64,000 nt of DNA from assembly GCA_035578905.1 (NCBI GenBank), contig JAQJVL010000113.1, forward strand, positions 975,001-1,039,000, given 5' to 3'. Within the stretch, counting starts at the first letter, position 1; each line of letters opens with the position of its first letter. The notes beneath the pieces are model-generated. The model ran no database searches and was not told where the DNA came from. It saw nothing but the letters and a program-made list of their open reading frames with translations. Source of the stretch: Stictocephala bisonia. Its lineage: Eukaryota; Arthropoda; Insecta; Hemiptera; Membracidae. Positions 45,966 to 56,949 of the stretch are shown piece after piece. The position numbers were made by a program, and so were the translations under genes.

Positions 45966-46535
45966 AAAAAAAAAAAAAAAAAAAAAATTATCCGCACACG
46001 AAGAATATGACAGACTGTCGGGAAAATGAAAATGAGAAGATAACAAGGAAAGACTGAAATAAACAAGAGAGCGAAACACAGACGGAAACCTGCAAAGAGG
46101 AAGGAGGGGCTATACTAGCGACGGACAGGAATTTGTGCAAACGGTGACAACACAACCCTTATGGAGTTTTTAACACTCTAATTAATGTTCACTATCTTCA
46201 AAATTGAACATTTAAACCATCCTCCACAAAAAATCACACTTAATAATAGATTCTATCAGAAACACGATTTATCTTGCTTCAGTTGGAAGTTCAGTAAGCA
46301 GCTTATTTTCTCTCTATATACATTTAGGCGTACAGTCTTCATAGCCCATGTGATGGGAAACTAATGTTGTCATGTAGATGCGTCTGGGATACAATACAGG
46401 CGCATCATAACATCTTTAACTTGTTAATAACTGTTGCAGATCCTAAAATATGTGTTAAACTTTACAAAACAGTTTTGTGATTACATTAGGAAATCTTGGA
46501 AAAGTCGAAAAATTAAAAAATTTCTAAAATTCCGA
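45966..46535. other. Poly(A) run and unassigned flank of repeat I
   Basis: About 22 A's, then A/G-rich DNA (about 46000-46140) possibly still part of repeat I, then nothing recognised. Confidence 0.3.
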
Positions 46536-46540
46536 GAAAT

Positions 46541-46682
46541 GACTCTCCCCCTCCCCTCTCCCCCCTTCCCCCACCCCTCCCCTATCCCTTCCCCCTACCC
46601 TTCCCCCCTCCTTCCCCCTCGCCTTCCCCCTCGCCTCCCCCTCCCCTTCCCCCTCCCATTCCCTTTCCCTTCCCCCTCTCTG
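46541..46682 (+). repeat. Polypyrimidine (CCCCT)-rich tract
   Basis: About 140 bp almost entirely C and T (ctccccctcccctctccccc), sharply bounded in AT-rich DNA. Purine/pyrimidine strand asymmetry could allow triplex formation. The proline-rich frame here is an artefact. Confidence 0.95.
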
Positions 46683-46689
46683 ACATTAT

Positions 46690-48690
46690 AAGCTAACATA
46701 TATTTGTCAAGTCATATACTAACACGAATTAATATGAATGTGAATTAGTAACATATTTTTAACACTTATAATTTAAACTTACTAAGTGATTAAATAACGT
46801 ATTTTACCTTTAAAAATTAATGCGTTATTCAGGATATGAAATATAATTATTAACAAATAAGAATGTAATTTACAAATAAGAAGGGTTTATCATGGGTATG
46901 AATTTTACTTGAGATTGAATGCTTATGTGAGATAGAATGAAATGCTTTAGAAAAGGAGCTCTAAACCGTGCAGCCATTGGGAACAAGTATTTTGTGAGGT
47001 AGAACATTTATTAAAGTTGTTTATTGTAGTTCTATATTTACACAAGACGTAATATGAATATCACAAGAATAGAATTTTTTAAGACTACATTAATTTATTT
47101 TTTGCTTTTTAAGTACAATAATTCAAGAGTAGGACACGAGTAGATTCATAGAAATATCAGGGAAAAAAGTATTAGTTAACTTGAATAAATAAATAAGTAA
47201 ATAGATATATATGTAGTAGCCTACTTGTCTGCGTGTTACCCAAATACGTTATGAAATGTCTACGGCTTTTACTTTGTTAGCGTTTAAGTCTTTTGCACAA
47301 ACACATCTAGAATTACTTATGTCATCTCAGAGAGATATATTGCAATGTCTGTAATACTTTTCACATGTAAAACAGTAACATACTACATTCAAATCTAATC
47401 TTATTTCACAGCCAGCTAAATTTCATGTACTACTTGTCATGTTCCATTTAATTAACAGTCGTTGTTTTTAAAATGTGTAAGTTTGTTTGGATTAAACATT
47501 TAACAACACTTGTGAGGAAACTAAGCACAATATGCTTAATATTTTAATTATTTAGCATACACATTTAATCGGCTGCAAACTTGGTCTGTTTCCATAAAAA
47601 AAATAATCTATGAGAATAACGGTTTTTTTCTATCAGCAGAGTTAGTTTTTATACATATCATGATTGTTTCACATGTCAATACTGGAAAATAAAAACAGTA
47701 CATTATTTGATTTGAAATAATTTTCTATTATGAACTGTAACCTTTAAATTGGCTATATTTAATATTTGATATGATTTTGTATCGTGCCTGATTGTAATAC
47801 TCTACCGTATGTGTAACAAAACTCTCTACACAAACTTTATGATTTTGTTCCTTGGGTGGAATGAAAATCATGTAAAGTAACCAAAACTGGCCTCTCGTTC
47901 CGTAACAAAATGTCAGCTACTTGTTAACATTTGTATTTTTTGCCTAAAATAAAATTGTTGTTGAAATTGCTACAACATGATGAATTGCTTCATTATGATC
48001 AATTAATGATTTTTATTGTACTTTAAAATAAGTTGTGAGTGATATATAAACGCACGACTATAAAACTAAGGCTGTAATACTGCAGCTGTTCACATTATTT
48101 CACAACAATGAAGTATTTTTTTTAACGAGTACTATAAAAGGTAATACTATCAAAGTGAGCACATAATATTCATGCTTTATGTGGATTATGTAGTCCATTG
48201 ATAGGAAACAGCTGTTTGTCTGACGATAAGTAAGTTGATTTTAAGCGGCGGCACAGATGTAGCCTCCTCACAGAACGAGGAATCGCCTCTGGCCGCCGTC
48301 TTAAACTGAAAATTATGAGAAAACTATCCACGCAAGAAAAAAATGTTTCGAATAAAAGTTATAGTTCAACTAATTATCTTCAGCTAACAAAACATATCTG
48401 AAAAAAATCCAAAAACCTTCGCATGTCGAAAATTTTAAGGCACGTTTTAAGAAACACAAAAAAAGTTTACTTCAAAATTAACTATGACTATGATTAAAAA
48501 CTATTTTCGTTTTATAGTTTAGCTCATTATGATCAAAAACGTATCTAGAATAAGTATGTTAAATTTCAAAAGTTTTACTGGTGTGTAAGTAAGTTTTGAC
48601 ATCGGACCTTTGAGACGACGTATTTGAATCCGCGACACTATGTTGAACGTAGTCAGCGGGACGTCTCTCTAAAATGGCGGACTTGGCTTC
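46690..48690. other. AT-rich stretch, nothing recognised
   Basis: A GC-richer patch at about 48245-48305 (taagcggcggcacagatg ... ctctggccgccgtctta) forms an imperfect inverted repeat. No gene recognised. Confidence 0.3.
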
Positions 48691-48699
48691 TCTGCTCTT

Positions 48700-49675
48700 A
48701 AGCCTAGTCCCCACTTACAAACATGTTTTCGGAAACAGTGTTTGCAAACTGTTTCTCAACTGTTTCCAGTGTTTTTGTGATGTTTCCCAACTATTTTCAA
48801 ATAGTGTTCAAACAGTTGGGAAACATTTGAGCGCGTTTCTGGGACCGAGAAACAGTGTTTTCCGTTTTCAAAACCAAATGGAAAACACGCAAACATGTTT
48901 TCGTCTAAAATACAAAATTATAACAGCAGAGGAAGCTCGAATGAGTCATCGGGTGGCAGCGGTGCTTTCAGACGACTTGCAAGTGTGCAGTACCGGTCGT
49001 AACCGTTCAATATGTGTACTACTGCATGGAACCAGGAACAGATTTCAAATTCAATTGAAGAGTTCATTCCCGTAGAGTTTTGTAGGACATAACTTCTCCA
49101 GGTTACAAGAACAGGGATAAGAAAGGTGACACCCTAAAGGAAATCGCGCTAGTTTTTGACGGATTTCCTAGATCCTAGTCCTTGATATGGACAAATTATA
49201 AATAAATAAAAGTTTCGAAAATAAAATGATACGTTAACACAAGGCATTGTGTGATAAAAAAGAGGCAGTTCACCTAAGAAAGTGAATTGGTTCTGATAGG
49301 TTCGAATGCGAACCAAGAACGTCTTCAGTCCACATCTCGGGAAACACCGTCCTGCTAGTTTGGACACAAATTAATTACAAACATTTATGTTTCTCCGTTG
49401 TTTCAAAACAATTTGCAAACAGTTGCTTAAGGGAAGACGTAAATAATCTAATAAGCTTTTAAGACTTACATTAAAGACAAAAATAAACGAAATCCGGCGA
49501 AAAACAAAGCAAGGTGGAAAATGCGGCAGATATACCTATACACGTACAACCCCCACCCGCCCACCCATACACGTACAGTGGTAACTGTTTACAAACATTA
49601 AGAAGAAACAAGAAATTGTTGGCAAACTTTTTTTCAACAGTTTGCAAACATCGTTTCGAAATGGGGACTAGGCTT
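48700..49675. mobile_element. Foldback DNA-transposon-like element with subterminal repeats
   Basis: Terminal inverted repeats: aagcctagtccccacttaca at 48700 and its complement ending tggggactaggctt at 49675. Many subterminal copies of gtttgcaaac, ttgcaaactgttt and caactgtttcc lie inside both ends, as expected for transposase-binding sites. The open frame at 48674-49075 begins outside the element and runs through the left terminal region, so it is not a normal gene. No transposase domain was recognised. Minisatellite M is nested near the right end (49535-49583). No clear target-site duplication. Confidence 0.75.
49535..49583 (+). repeat. Dispersed 36-bp minisatellite M, locus 4 (inside foldback element)
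   Basis: About 1.3 units: acacgtacaacccccacccg + cccacccatacacgtacagt + ggta. Confidence 0.8.
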
Positions 49676-49728
49676 TTCACTCTACGGAAGGGGATTGCCT
49701 CTGTATGTTATTCTGTGCTCGTTGGTTT

Positions 49729-50132
49729 GTAGACGATAGATTCTATACTCGGTCCTCTTAATACCGATATGGCGTCCGCTGAATGGTTGTGATCGGCGTG
49801 GACACTGCTAGAGAAGAATGGGGTGTTCATGTTGGGTGGTAGTCAATGTCCGGATGTTGTTTAGGTGAGAGCACTGTGCATTAGGCTTGTCAATTAGCTA
49901 AATATCAGACCAATGTACGTACACTACATTGTGGTTCGAATTCCACGTAAATATGTAGGTGCCTTATTTGCCCTGGATATTGCGCTATTAATAAATGACC
50001 CTCTCTTAGGAACAGTCCAACTCAGTTAGTAACCAGACTACACATGTCATCCACACTCATACTACACTCATTAAATCATTCATATTTCGCCTTAAAATAC
50101 GCAAACAGATGTGTCGACGTCTCATATGTAAA
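49729..50132 (+). mobile_element. SINE-B, near full length
   Basis: gtagacgatagattctatac, gatatggcgtccgctgaatg, tagagaagaatggggtgttc, ggcttgtcaattagctaaat, a good B-box region (gtggttcgaattccacgtaa), then the shared tail (ttgcgctattaataaatgac, gactacacatgtcatccaca). Confidence 0.8.
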
Positions 50133-50134
50133 AA

Positions 50135-50510
50135 TGTGTTCCTTTCCTCTCTTCCTCGAAAACGTATTGTTGTTCAGCACATTTATTCCATGTATAGATT
50201 TATAGATGAAATGGTTTATTTATGCATAATGTAATTTGTATTATCATAATCCCAAAAAAGGTTAAATGTAATTTTATAAATGTAAAGTCTCAATGAAAAA
50301 TTTGTTTGATTGTAATTTCGATTACACTGATTATGATGTATTTATAGATCCATAAAGAAAAGAATGCCTTGGGTTGATAAGAGCTATCATAGATGATTTA
50401 CTATATATAAACTAATTCCAAAATATAAAATGAAGTAGATGAATGATAAAAAAATATAAAAAACGGAGTATAAAAAACATTAAATGAAAACAGTTTAATG
50501 AAGGTGTCTT
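50135..50510. other. AT-rich stretch, nothing recognised
   Basis: No gene or repeat recognised. Confidence 0.3.
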
Positions 50511-50514
50511 TCTG

Positions 50515-50690
50515 GCAACCTTTTAATCAAGCAATAAATTTCCATTACAACTTTCCTCTCTTTGTTTCTATTTCCACAATTAAGTGTTCTCGCAATTATG
50601 TCTTGCGCCAGTTCACACCACTACACTGATACCTCGTGGTAGTGGCGGTAAGAAACCTACCACTAACATCTTTGTTGAAGTACAATTAAG
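50515..50690 (+). repeat. Dispersed repeat G, copy 2
   Basis: Matches 21225-21400 through ttttaatcaagcaa, ttacaactttcctctctttg, ttctcgcaattatgtcttgc, taagaaacctaccact, ttgaagtaca. Confidence 0.6.
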
Positions 50691-50694
50691 AACA

Positions 50695-51450
50695 CTATTT
50701 ATTTTTTTAATTGTTGCGAACATTTCTGTTGTGTTCATTTTGGCCCTTTGACAGATATGTTAGTCTTCCAAAATAAAATAATTTACGTTATCTTTACATT
50801 TATTAAATTAATAATGATTAAACTACGTATTGAATTAATAAATAATTGTATAAATATTAATCTATTCTGATTCTCAAATGTGTCAAGGATATATTTATAG
50901 ATTTCTTAAGCTAAAAGTTACTTATCTCTTTAGTTTACCTAAATTACCTAGTCGTATAACGTATTGAGATCATAAAAAACTAAATTACCCAAATTAAAAC
51001 AGTCGATATTGGCTGGGTTTGTTCAAAGAAACAACAAGTTGTTTGTATCTATGTAGTTTTATACGTCCGTGAAATCCCTCACGTTATGTCGAAGGATTTA
51101 AATGGATTTGTAGATCGAAATATAAAACAGGATTATAGCAAGCCTGAATAACGTTGTTTTTTTTTATTCTAGTGTTAAGGAAATGTATCTTATAAACGGA
51201 TTATAAATCATTTAAATTATTTTAAAGCCGTTAATTTCTTAGTGAATTAAATTTAGGATTTAACGTGGATACCGTTTTAGCTATTTAACAACTGTTTAAT
51301 AATAGCCAATGTTTTGGTTTATATACAAAATCTAAAATTAGTAGTATGAGTAATCGAGTAAAATAAATAATACCTAACTTTCAAAGTGGTTTACTTTTCT
51401 GTATAATATCATATGTTTATAAAAAATAACATACATGGTAAATATGTGGT
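50695..51450. other. AT-rich stretch, nothing recognised
   Basis: No gene or repeat recognised. Confidence 0.3.
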
Positions 51451-51452
51451 AC

Positions 51453-51712
51453 GAGCTGAGTGGTAATTAGTCATTTTTGCACTGACATGTTAGTTTTGTA
51501 GTACAAGGTGTAACGTACTAAGTTACTCTGATGAAAGTGAGCTGAGTGGTAATTAGTCATTGTTGCACTGACATGTTAGTTTTGTAGTACAAGGTGTAAC
51601 GTACTAAGTTACTCTGACGAAAGTGAGCTGAGTGGTAATTAGTCATTGTTGCACTAACATGTCAATGTTAGTTTTGTAGTACAAGGTGTAACATACTAAG
51701 TTACTCTGTCAC
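51453..51712. repeat. 86-bp tandem repeat, 3 copies
   Basis: gagctgagtggtaattagtc recurs at 51453, 51539 and 51625. The third copy has a small internal insertion (atgtcaatgttag). Confidence 0.9.
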
Positions 51713-51984
51713 AAACCCAGAGGTGAATCTCGTCCATAACCAGTTCATAAGTCAATTTATAACCAGAAGGTTTTAATTATTGGTTTTGTGAACATCATTT
51801 AATTGCCTGAGAGTGCTTAGATGACAGAGATTGCTGCTTGCCATATCGTTTGACTTCACTAGTCAACTGGAATTAAATGTATTGAGTCGACAACTTAACA
51901 ATGCTAGCAAATAATTCCTCTCTTGCATAAAATCTACCCTACAAGGGCCATCATCACATCATCATCTACAGACATCTCAGTCTT

Positions 51985-52315
51985 CACAGGTAGTCTTAAA
52001 CAGCCTCTCACATATTTGTTTATCCCTCCAGGTTCCTGCACTTGTCTTTTCTGTATTTTATTCTCTCCATTCTCTTCCACTCTAAGTCCTCCCACCTTCC
52101 TCCTAGTCTTCCTCTTTGTCCAAGGCTAACCTCAGCAATCTGTTATTTCCCATCTTCTTCACATACCTAATCAATTATCCTTCTTGTTTCCATATTCTGT
52201 TGGAGCGGTATCGTTTTCATCTTTTCTGTGGTTATTTCGTTCCTTATTTTATTTCTTCTGATAATCTTCTTTATTCCACTGAAAAATCTCTTTTCAGGTG
52301 CTTGTTATTTGCGTA
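51985..52315 (-). mobile_element. LINE C-terminal relic (non-LTR RT 3' coding region)
   Basis: On the minus strand one frame reads SGIKKIIRRNKIRNEITTEK then MKTIPLQQNMETRRI. After a small shift, RYVKKMGNNRLLRLALDKEE follows, then an EEGGR-like stretch. This matches the layout of the post-RT region of many LINEs (R.D.IRN..I, then a WYGHVKRM...RLP..-like block, then a GRP-like basic segment). Stops and a frameshift show decay. The plus strand is conspicuously pyrimidine-rich here, which explains the spurious plus-strand frames at 51923-52316. Confidence 0.65.
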
Positions 52316-52319
52316 ATCA

Positions 52320-52760
52320 CCTTTTGCTCATGTCCACGAGTCCACTACGTTTAATAAAATCGGTGTTAATACATCTAAAAGAACAGTAGACTATTATTAA
52401 TAATAATAATTATCCGGGGTCTTAAAATTAATATAAATAATCACTTTTCCAACAGCAGCGACCAAGGAGACTTGTCCTGGAGGCAGTAAGTGGACGATTT
52501 GAACCGTACCGTTGACTACCTAAAGAGTAACGGGACAATACTAACCGCACCGCTCGCCCATTGCCTGCTGCCGCCCAGCGCAAGGCGATTGCGTCACATA
52601 ATAAAACAGCCTTAAAAAATTAATGGTTTAATTATTAATGTATATTTGTTATATTGACAGAAGACCCTATCTGCCAGTGGTTTGTATAAACAAAGAAAAA
52701 GGACAATGAATAATAATAAGATGGTAACATTATTATTAGTAATAAAAAACTAACAAAGAT
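52320..52760. other. Unassigned stretch with a GC-rich patch
   Basis: The patch at about 52460-52600 (gcaccgctcgcccattgcct, gctgccgcccagcgcaaggc) is compositionally distinct. No copy or function recognised. Confidence 0.3.
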
Positions 52761-52764
52761 CCAT

Positions 52765-52862
52765 CCAATAGAGTGGATCCGGATGGCAGGGCCAGCTACT
52801 TGTCAGTCCCTCCTTTATTCTCCTTCAACTCCTCAAGGATAAACATTGTAATTATTACTACC
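52765..52862 (-). repeat. Dispersed repeat D, copy 4 (partial)
   Basis: The minus strand reads gtagtaataattacaatgtt, tatccttgaggagttgaagg, gggactgacaagtagctggc + cctgccatcc. Confidence 0.65.
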
Positions 52863-52864
52863 GA

Positions 52865-53695
52865 TTTTCAACATGTACATTAGTTGCAATATATTCTAAC
52901 TGCCTCCGAGACTTTCACTGTTGGCATAACAAAGTGTCCCTCTGTGAGTATTTAGAATTCAAATAGTGAAAAATGTTGAATGGCCAAAACAATAGAATTA
53001 AATTTTACAAAGTGTAATAAAGGATGAATTGTTACCGTTTAATGTATAAAATAAATATAACAGTTATTTTCAAACCGCAACACATCGAGTATTCAAATTA
53101 TAGTCCTTCAGTTATTTGAAAATTAGTTTTATGAAAATAATATTATTACTAAATTATGTGACCTTTGAGTCTTTGGCGATCGTTTTTAAGGAAACAACTG
53201 GAGATTAAAAAATTTATTAACATTTTATATAAACGAATATATTGGTGGATTCATCGTTACTTAAAAGCTGTTTGTTTATTTCAGTAAATAATAACATATA
53301 TTTTGTAGAGCTAAATTTTTAACGTATATTTTATATCAGTGAAATGAGAATCATCACATGAAACCTGCAACGATATCTGAACCATAAAGAGCTGTAACAA
53401 TTACATGAGATCCACGCCACAGGTGGAACCGATTCAATGTTAAACTCATGGAACGATCGATATCTAGCCACTGTAATCTTAATACATTATTGTTATATAT
53501 CGTTAAGTAACAGTGTTACAAAACTTTATCTTGTTTACATTTAACTAAAATTATCTTTGATAATTTTGATATTTCAGATTGTGCAACTATATCTCAACAT
53601 TTATATCTTACCAAGGTTCTACCAACCCACTGCATTCAAAACAACACCTTTTAGAATATTACTCTTGATTTGAATATTGTCAGTTACAGCATAAC
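52865..53695. other. AT-rich stretch, nothing recognised
   Basis: No gene or repeat recognised. Confidence 0.3.
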
Positions 53696-53702
53696 ATTGG
53701 TT

Positions 53703-53985
53703 AAACTGGTAACATTATTGAAATTGGTAACATTGGTGAAATGGGTAACATTGTTGAAATTGCTAACATTGGTGAAATGAGTAACATTGTTGAAATTGGT
53801 AACATTGGTGAAATGGGTAACATTGTTGAAATTGGTAACATTGGTGAAATGGGTAACATTGTTGAAATTGCTAACATTGGTGAAATGGGTAACATTGTTG
53901 AAATTGGTAACATTGTTGAAATAGGTAACATTGTTGAAATTGGTAACATTGGTGAAATGGGTAACATTGTTGAAATTGCTAACAG
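53703..53985. repeat. 18-bp tandem repeat (36-bp dimer), about 16 copies
   Basis: Units ggtaacattgttgaaatt and ggtaacattggtgaaatg alternate, with variants starting gctaac. The 18-bp period keeps frames open on both strands (GNIVEI/GNIGEM one way, MLPIST the other). These frames are artefacts. Confidence 0.95.
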
Positions 53986-54129
53986 CTTAACAATTGTTTA
54001 GTAATTTATCTAAACAGGAGGTAGATTTGTATTAGCTTAAAATCGTAAATACATAAAACAATAAAGATTGTAATTTTATTCAAATTGAAAAATCTAAAAC
54101 ACAAAAAATAAGCACAAAAATACCCCTGT

Positions 54130-54312
54130 ATTTTTGTGCTTATAGTGTGGTGCTTACAGTGGTAGTATGGGATAATGTGGTAGTATCCCATACTACCACT
54201 GTATGTGTATGAGAGGGCGGGTGGGTTACTACCACTGTACTTGTATGGGTGGGTGGGTTACTACCACTGTATGTGTATGATTGGGCGGGTGGATTAATGC
54301 AACCGTACGTTA
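54130..54312 (-). repeat. Dispersed 36-bp minisatellite M, locus 5
   Basis: Three reverse-orientation units (gtatgggtgggtgggttact + accactgta). The left end is a palindrome, tggtagtatcccatactacca, preceded by partial units. The cccat/atggg word recurs at the right end of locus 1. Confidence 0.9.
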
Positions 54313-54337
54313 AAACAAATTTTTTTCTAACAATCTT

Positions 54338-54415
54338 CGAAGCGCCTGTGCAATTTGTGATACAATTCCCGCAATACATGTCTGTATCTGAATCACGGTT
54401 CAGCGCCGTCGCATA
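54338..54415. repeat. Dispersed repeat L, copy 2
   Basis: gcgcctgtgcaatt, attcccgcaatacatgtctg, ctgaatcacggttcagcgcc match 15755-15835. It abuts minisatellite M locus 5. Confidence 0.5.
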
Positions 54416-54579
54416 TTGTAAAGACACAAGAAAGAAACAAGTGGTCACATTCAATTAATAGTGAACTAAACATGTTTCTCCCCAAAAAAAGTTACTATGG
54501 TTTATTATTGAAATTGTTTGTTTTTCAATTAATAAGGGCGAATAAAAAGAGCTGTAAGCCTAATTTGCTGTAGACATTT

Positions 54580-55650
54580 TAGTGAGTAAACAATCAGCTG
54601 GAGTAATTAACAGTTGTGAATAGAGATTCAGTGTGAATGAGTGATATCACACAGGCAGTGAATACAGTCGTAATGCACTAATATGGCTGGATATTGAGTA
54701 AGGGGTTGAGCAAAGAGCAGGTTGGGCAGGGGTTGAAGGAAGTTGGGGCTGACATTCAGAAGTCGATTTAGAAGGGAGGTCGAACTTGGAGTAACACACA
54801 GGTCCATCCATTATAGTAAAACCGACTGATTTGTAAGATATTTAAAAGGGACGAATTCGAGCGATCAACAAGAAGTCTATAAAGAATAAATAATAATAAT
54901 GGATTGGCATATACTTTTATATATTTTCAATATCTAATAGGCTTATCTAAGATGATATATTGTAGAGCATTTTTTATACTATTTTCATATAAATTCTGTG
55001 GTAGTTTTACCAACTTTCTGAATAATAATAATTTCTTGCTAGATAGTTCTTGAACTCTATTATTTTTCTAACAGAGGTTGAAGGGACTTTTCTATATATT
55101 AGAACATTCATTATAATAATATTTATAATAAAATGTGTAGTGTCATTAAAATATAAGACATGTATCATCATTCTAAGGTGAAATAATAACAAATAATTTT
55201 AAAGTGCACTGGCCATCCAAATTTATTTTTAAAACGAATTAAGATATGTTAGTTTATTGCTGTATATAGAAATTTTCTAAAATATTTTGATTAGATTAGA
55301 ACTTTTAATAGCTATACGATACACCAATTTTAAAATAAATAGCGCTAATTTTAATGTTTTTAAGGAATAGAAAAAAATCCCCCTTCTGCATAGTAACTTA
55401 ACTGCTAGATTTTAGTGTAGATAATTTAATTTTAGTGGCTTAACAACAAAGGGGAGGGAATTACGTAATAAAACATGTTCGTTCTTACGTTTCTGCACCA
55501 CCTTGGCAATTTTATGGGTTAATCGATATTTGACAATATGTACCCTCCACCAACGTGAAAAGCTCCACCTGAATGTAAATTTATGGAAATATACTCCCTA
55601 CACTGTATGTAAAGTAGATAGTGCTCGTTAACAGATTGTCATAATATATA
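54580..55650 (+). repeat. Dispersed repeat H, copy 2, interrupted
   Basis: The first part (54580-54830: gagtaaacaatcagctggag, agtaattaacagttgtg, gagattcagtgtgaatgag) and last part (55485-55650: cgtttctgcaccaccttggc, ctccacctgaatgtaaattt, acactgtatgtaaagtagat) match 29460-29885. About 650 bp of AT-rich DNA in between has no counterpart and is presumably an insertion. Confidence 0.65.
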
Positions 55651-55654
55651 TTTA

Positions 55655-56615
55655 TTTGATAAAAAATATATAATACGGGAATTAAATATTTGCGATAGAG
55701 TTTGTGGACCTTGATAAAGAATTTGTATTGCTGTAGTCATTTAATGTGAAATAAATTTAAAATGTGTGATTAATACATCTCGACCATTTTTAAATTCAAA
55801 TTGATTTGAAATCTTGTGTTAACCAAAGGGAAGTTAGACATATCCTCATTGAAATGTGTTAACAGTTAAGCTGCATTATTGTAGCTGGGAGAAAGAGGTG
55901 TTGGCGGTGTCAGCTCAACTCAATTTATGTTTTATAAGAGAACACTTCAATTTATGTAATTTTAAGTATTTTTATATACATAATTATCCATAAAGTATTA
56001 ATTTTTTCTTTTTATATTTCATAAACGGTTAATTAATTTGTTCTCATAAATATTTGGAATTTAAAAAATTAGAAATTGTTGTTAAAAATAGACGATTTAT
56101 TCATTAAAAACATTTTTTTACAACAATGATTTAATGATCAAAGTAAGTTATTGAGGCTATAGCTGTAAACTTTTAGTAAGATAAGAATTTTTATTGGTCT
56201 GAAACAGCTTTCTAAGTTCCTAAGCTACTTAAACTTTATATCACAACTTGCACAGTTAAAAGCTACTGCAGTGGGATAGTTATTGCATAAAAGTTGTTGT
56301 TTTAAATTTTTCGTATAGTAACCAATCATTTATATTCACCCTGTTTTAATAATTAATCGAATAGCAATGAAACATTTTAAAAAACGTAAAGGAAAAACAA
56401 AATACAGTAATAAGTGAAGTAGCTATTAAATATTTTACAGTGATAACAAGTGATAATAAACTGATCATTAGCATTTGTTGAACTTGCTGAAAGCGGCTCA
56501 CTAAATAGTCTATAGTTAGTAAACCTGTACAGCTTTCTTCCTCGTCTATTTTTCCTACGACTTTTAGAATCAATAATTAGTAAAATACTAGTTTATTTTT
56601 ATTGGGATTGAAAGG
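55655..56615. other. AT-rich stretch, nothing recognised
   Basis: No gene or repeat recognised. Confidence 0.3.
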
Positions 56616-56619
56616 AAAT

Positions 56620-56945
56620 TATTTTTAGATACCTCAAGAGTGGCCTTCCACAAGGGTCTGTTCTCGTTCCTATTTTGTTTAACGTATATACTACTGACTT
56701 ACAAATTACTACTGACAGGCACACAGTATTGAAGGATTATTTATGCAAACGATATTGATTTAGCTTATCAACAAATGGAATTTCTTGAAACTTAAGTAAC
56801 ACTATCAAGTGGCCTTGCTTAATCTTAACCCATCTAAGTTAGAGTAAGCCAGCCTCCGTCGAAGTGACAGTCTTGCTAATCAAAAATTAAACACTTTCTT
56901 CGACGGCGTTATGAAATATATAAGTACTTATGAGCCAATTACAGA
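56620..56945 (+). mobile_element. Jockey-like reverse transcriptase relic
   Basis: Translation gives LKSGLPQGSVLVPILFNVYT then TDLQITTDR (motif B region), then, after a frame change, FIYANDIDLAYQQMEFLET, where motif C reads YAND instead of YADD (56742-56753). A later segment (CLNLNPSKLE, then SLANQKLNTFFDGV) matches the region downstream of the RT in Jockey-type elements. The sequence has lost an active-site aspartate and contains stops, so it is a dead fragment. Continuation to about 57480 is possible but not supported by motifs. Confidence 0.8.
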
Positions 56946-56949
56946 AAAC

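Noticed and set aside
46434..46691. Proline-rich frame
   Set aside because: Produced by the polypyrimidine tract. No evidence of coding.
46690..48690. Searched for host exons
   Set aside because: No open segment with coding-like composition and splice sites was found by eye.
48674..49075. 133-codon frame starting MADLASLLLS
   Set aside because: It starts 26 bp outside a foldback element, reads through its terminal and subterminal repeats, and shows no recognisable transposase domain. Kept only as part of the element.
53701..54001. Repetitive frames GNIVEIGNIGEM (+) and MLPIST (-)
   Set aside because: Artefact of an 18-bp tandem repeat open on both strands.
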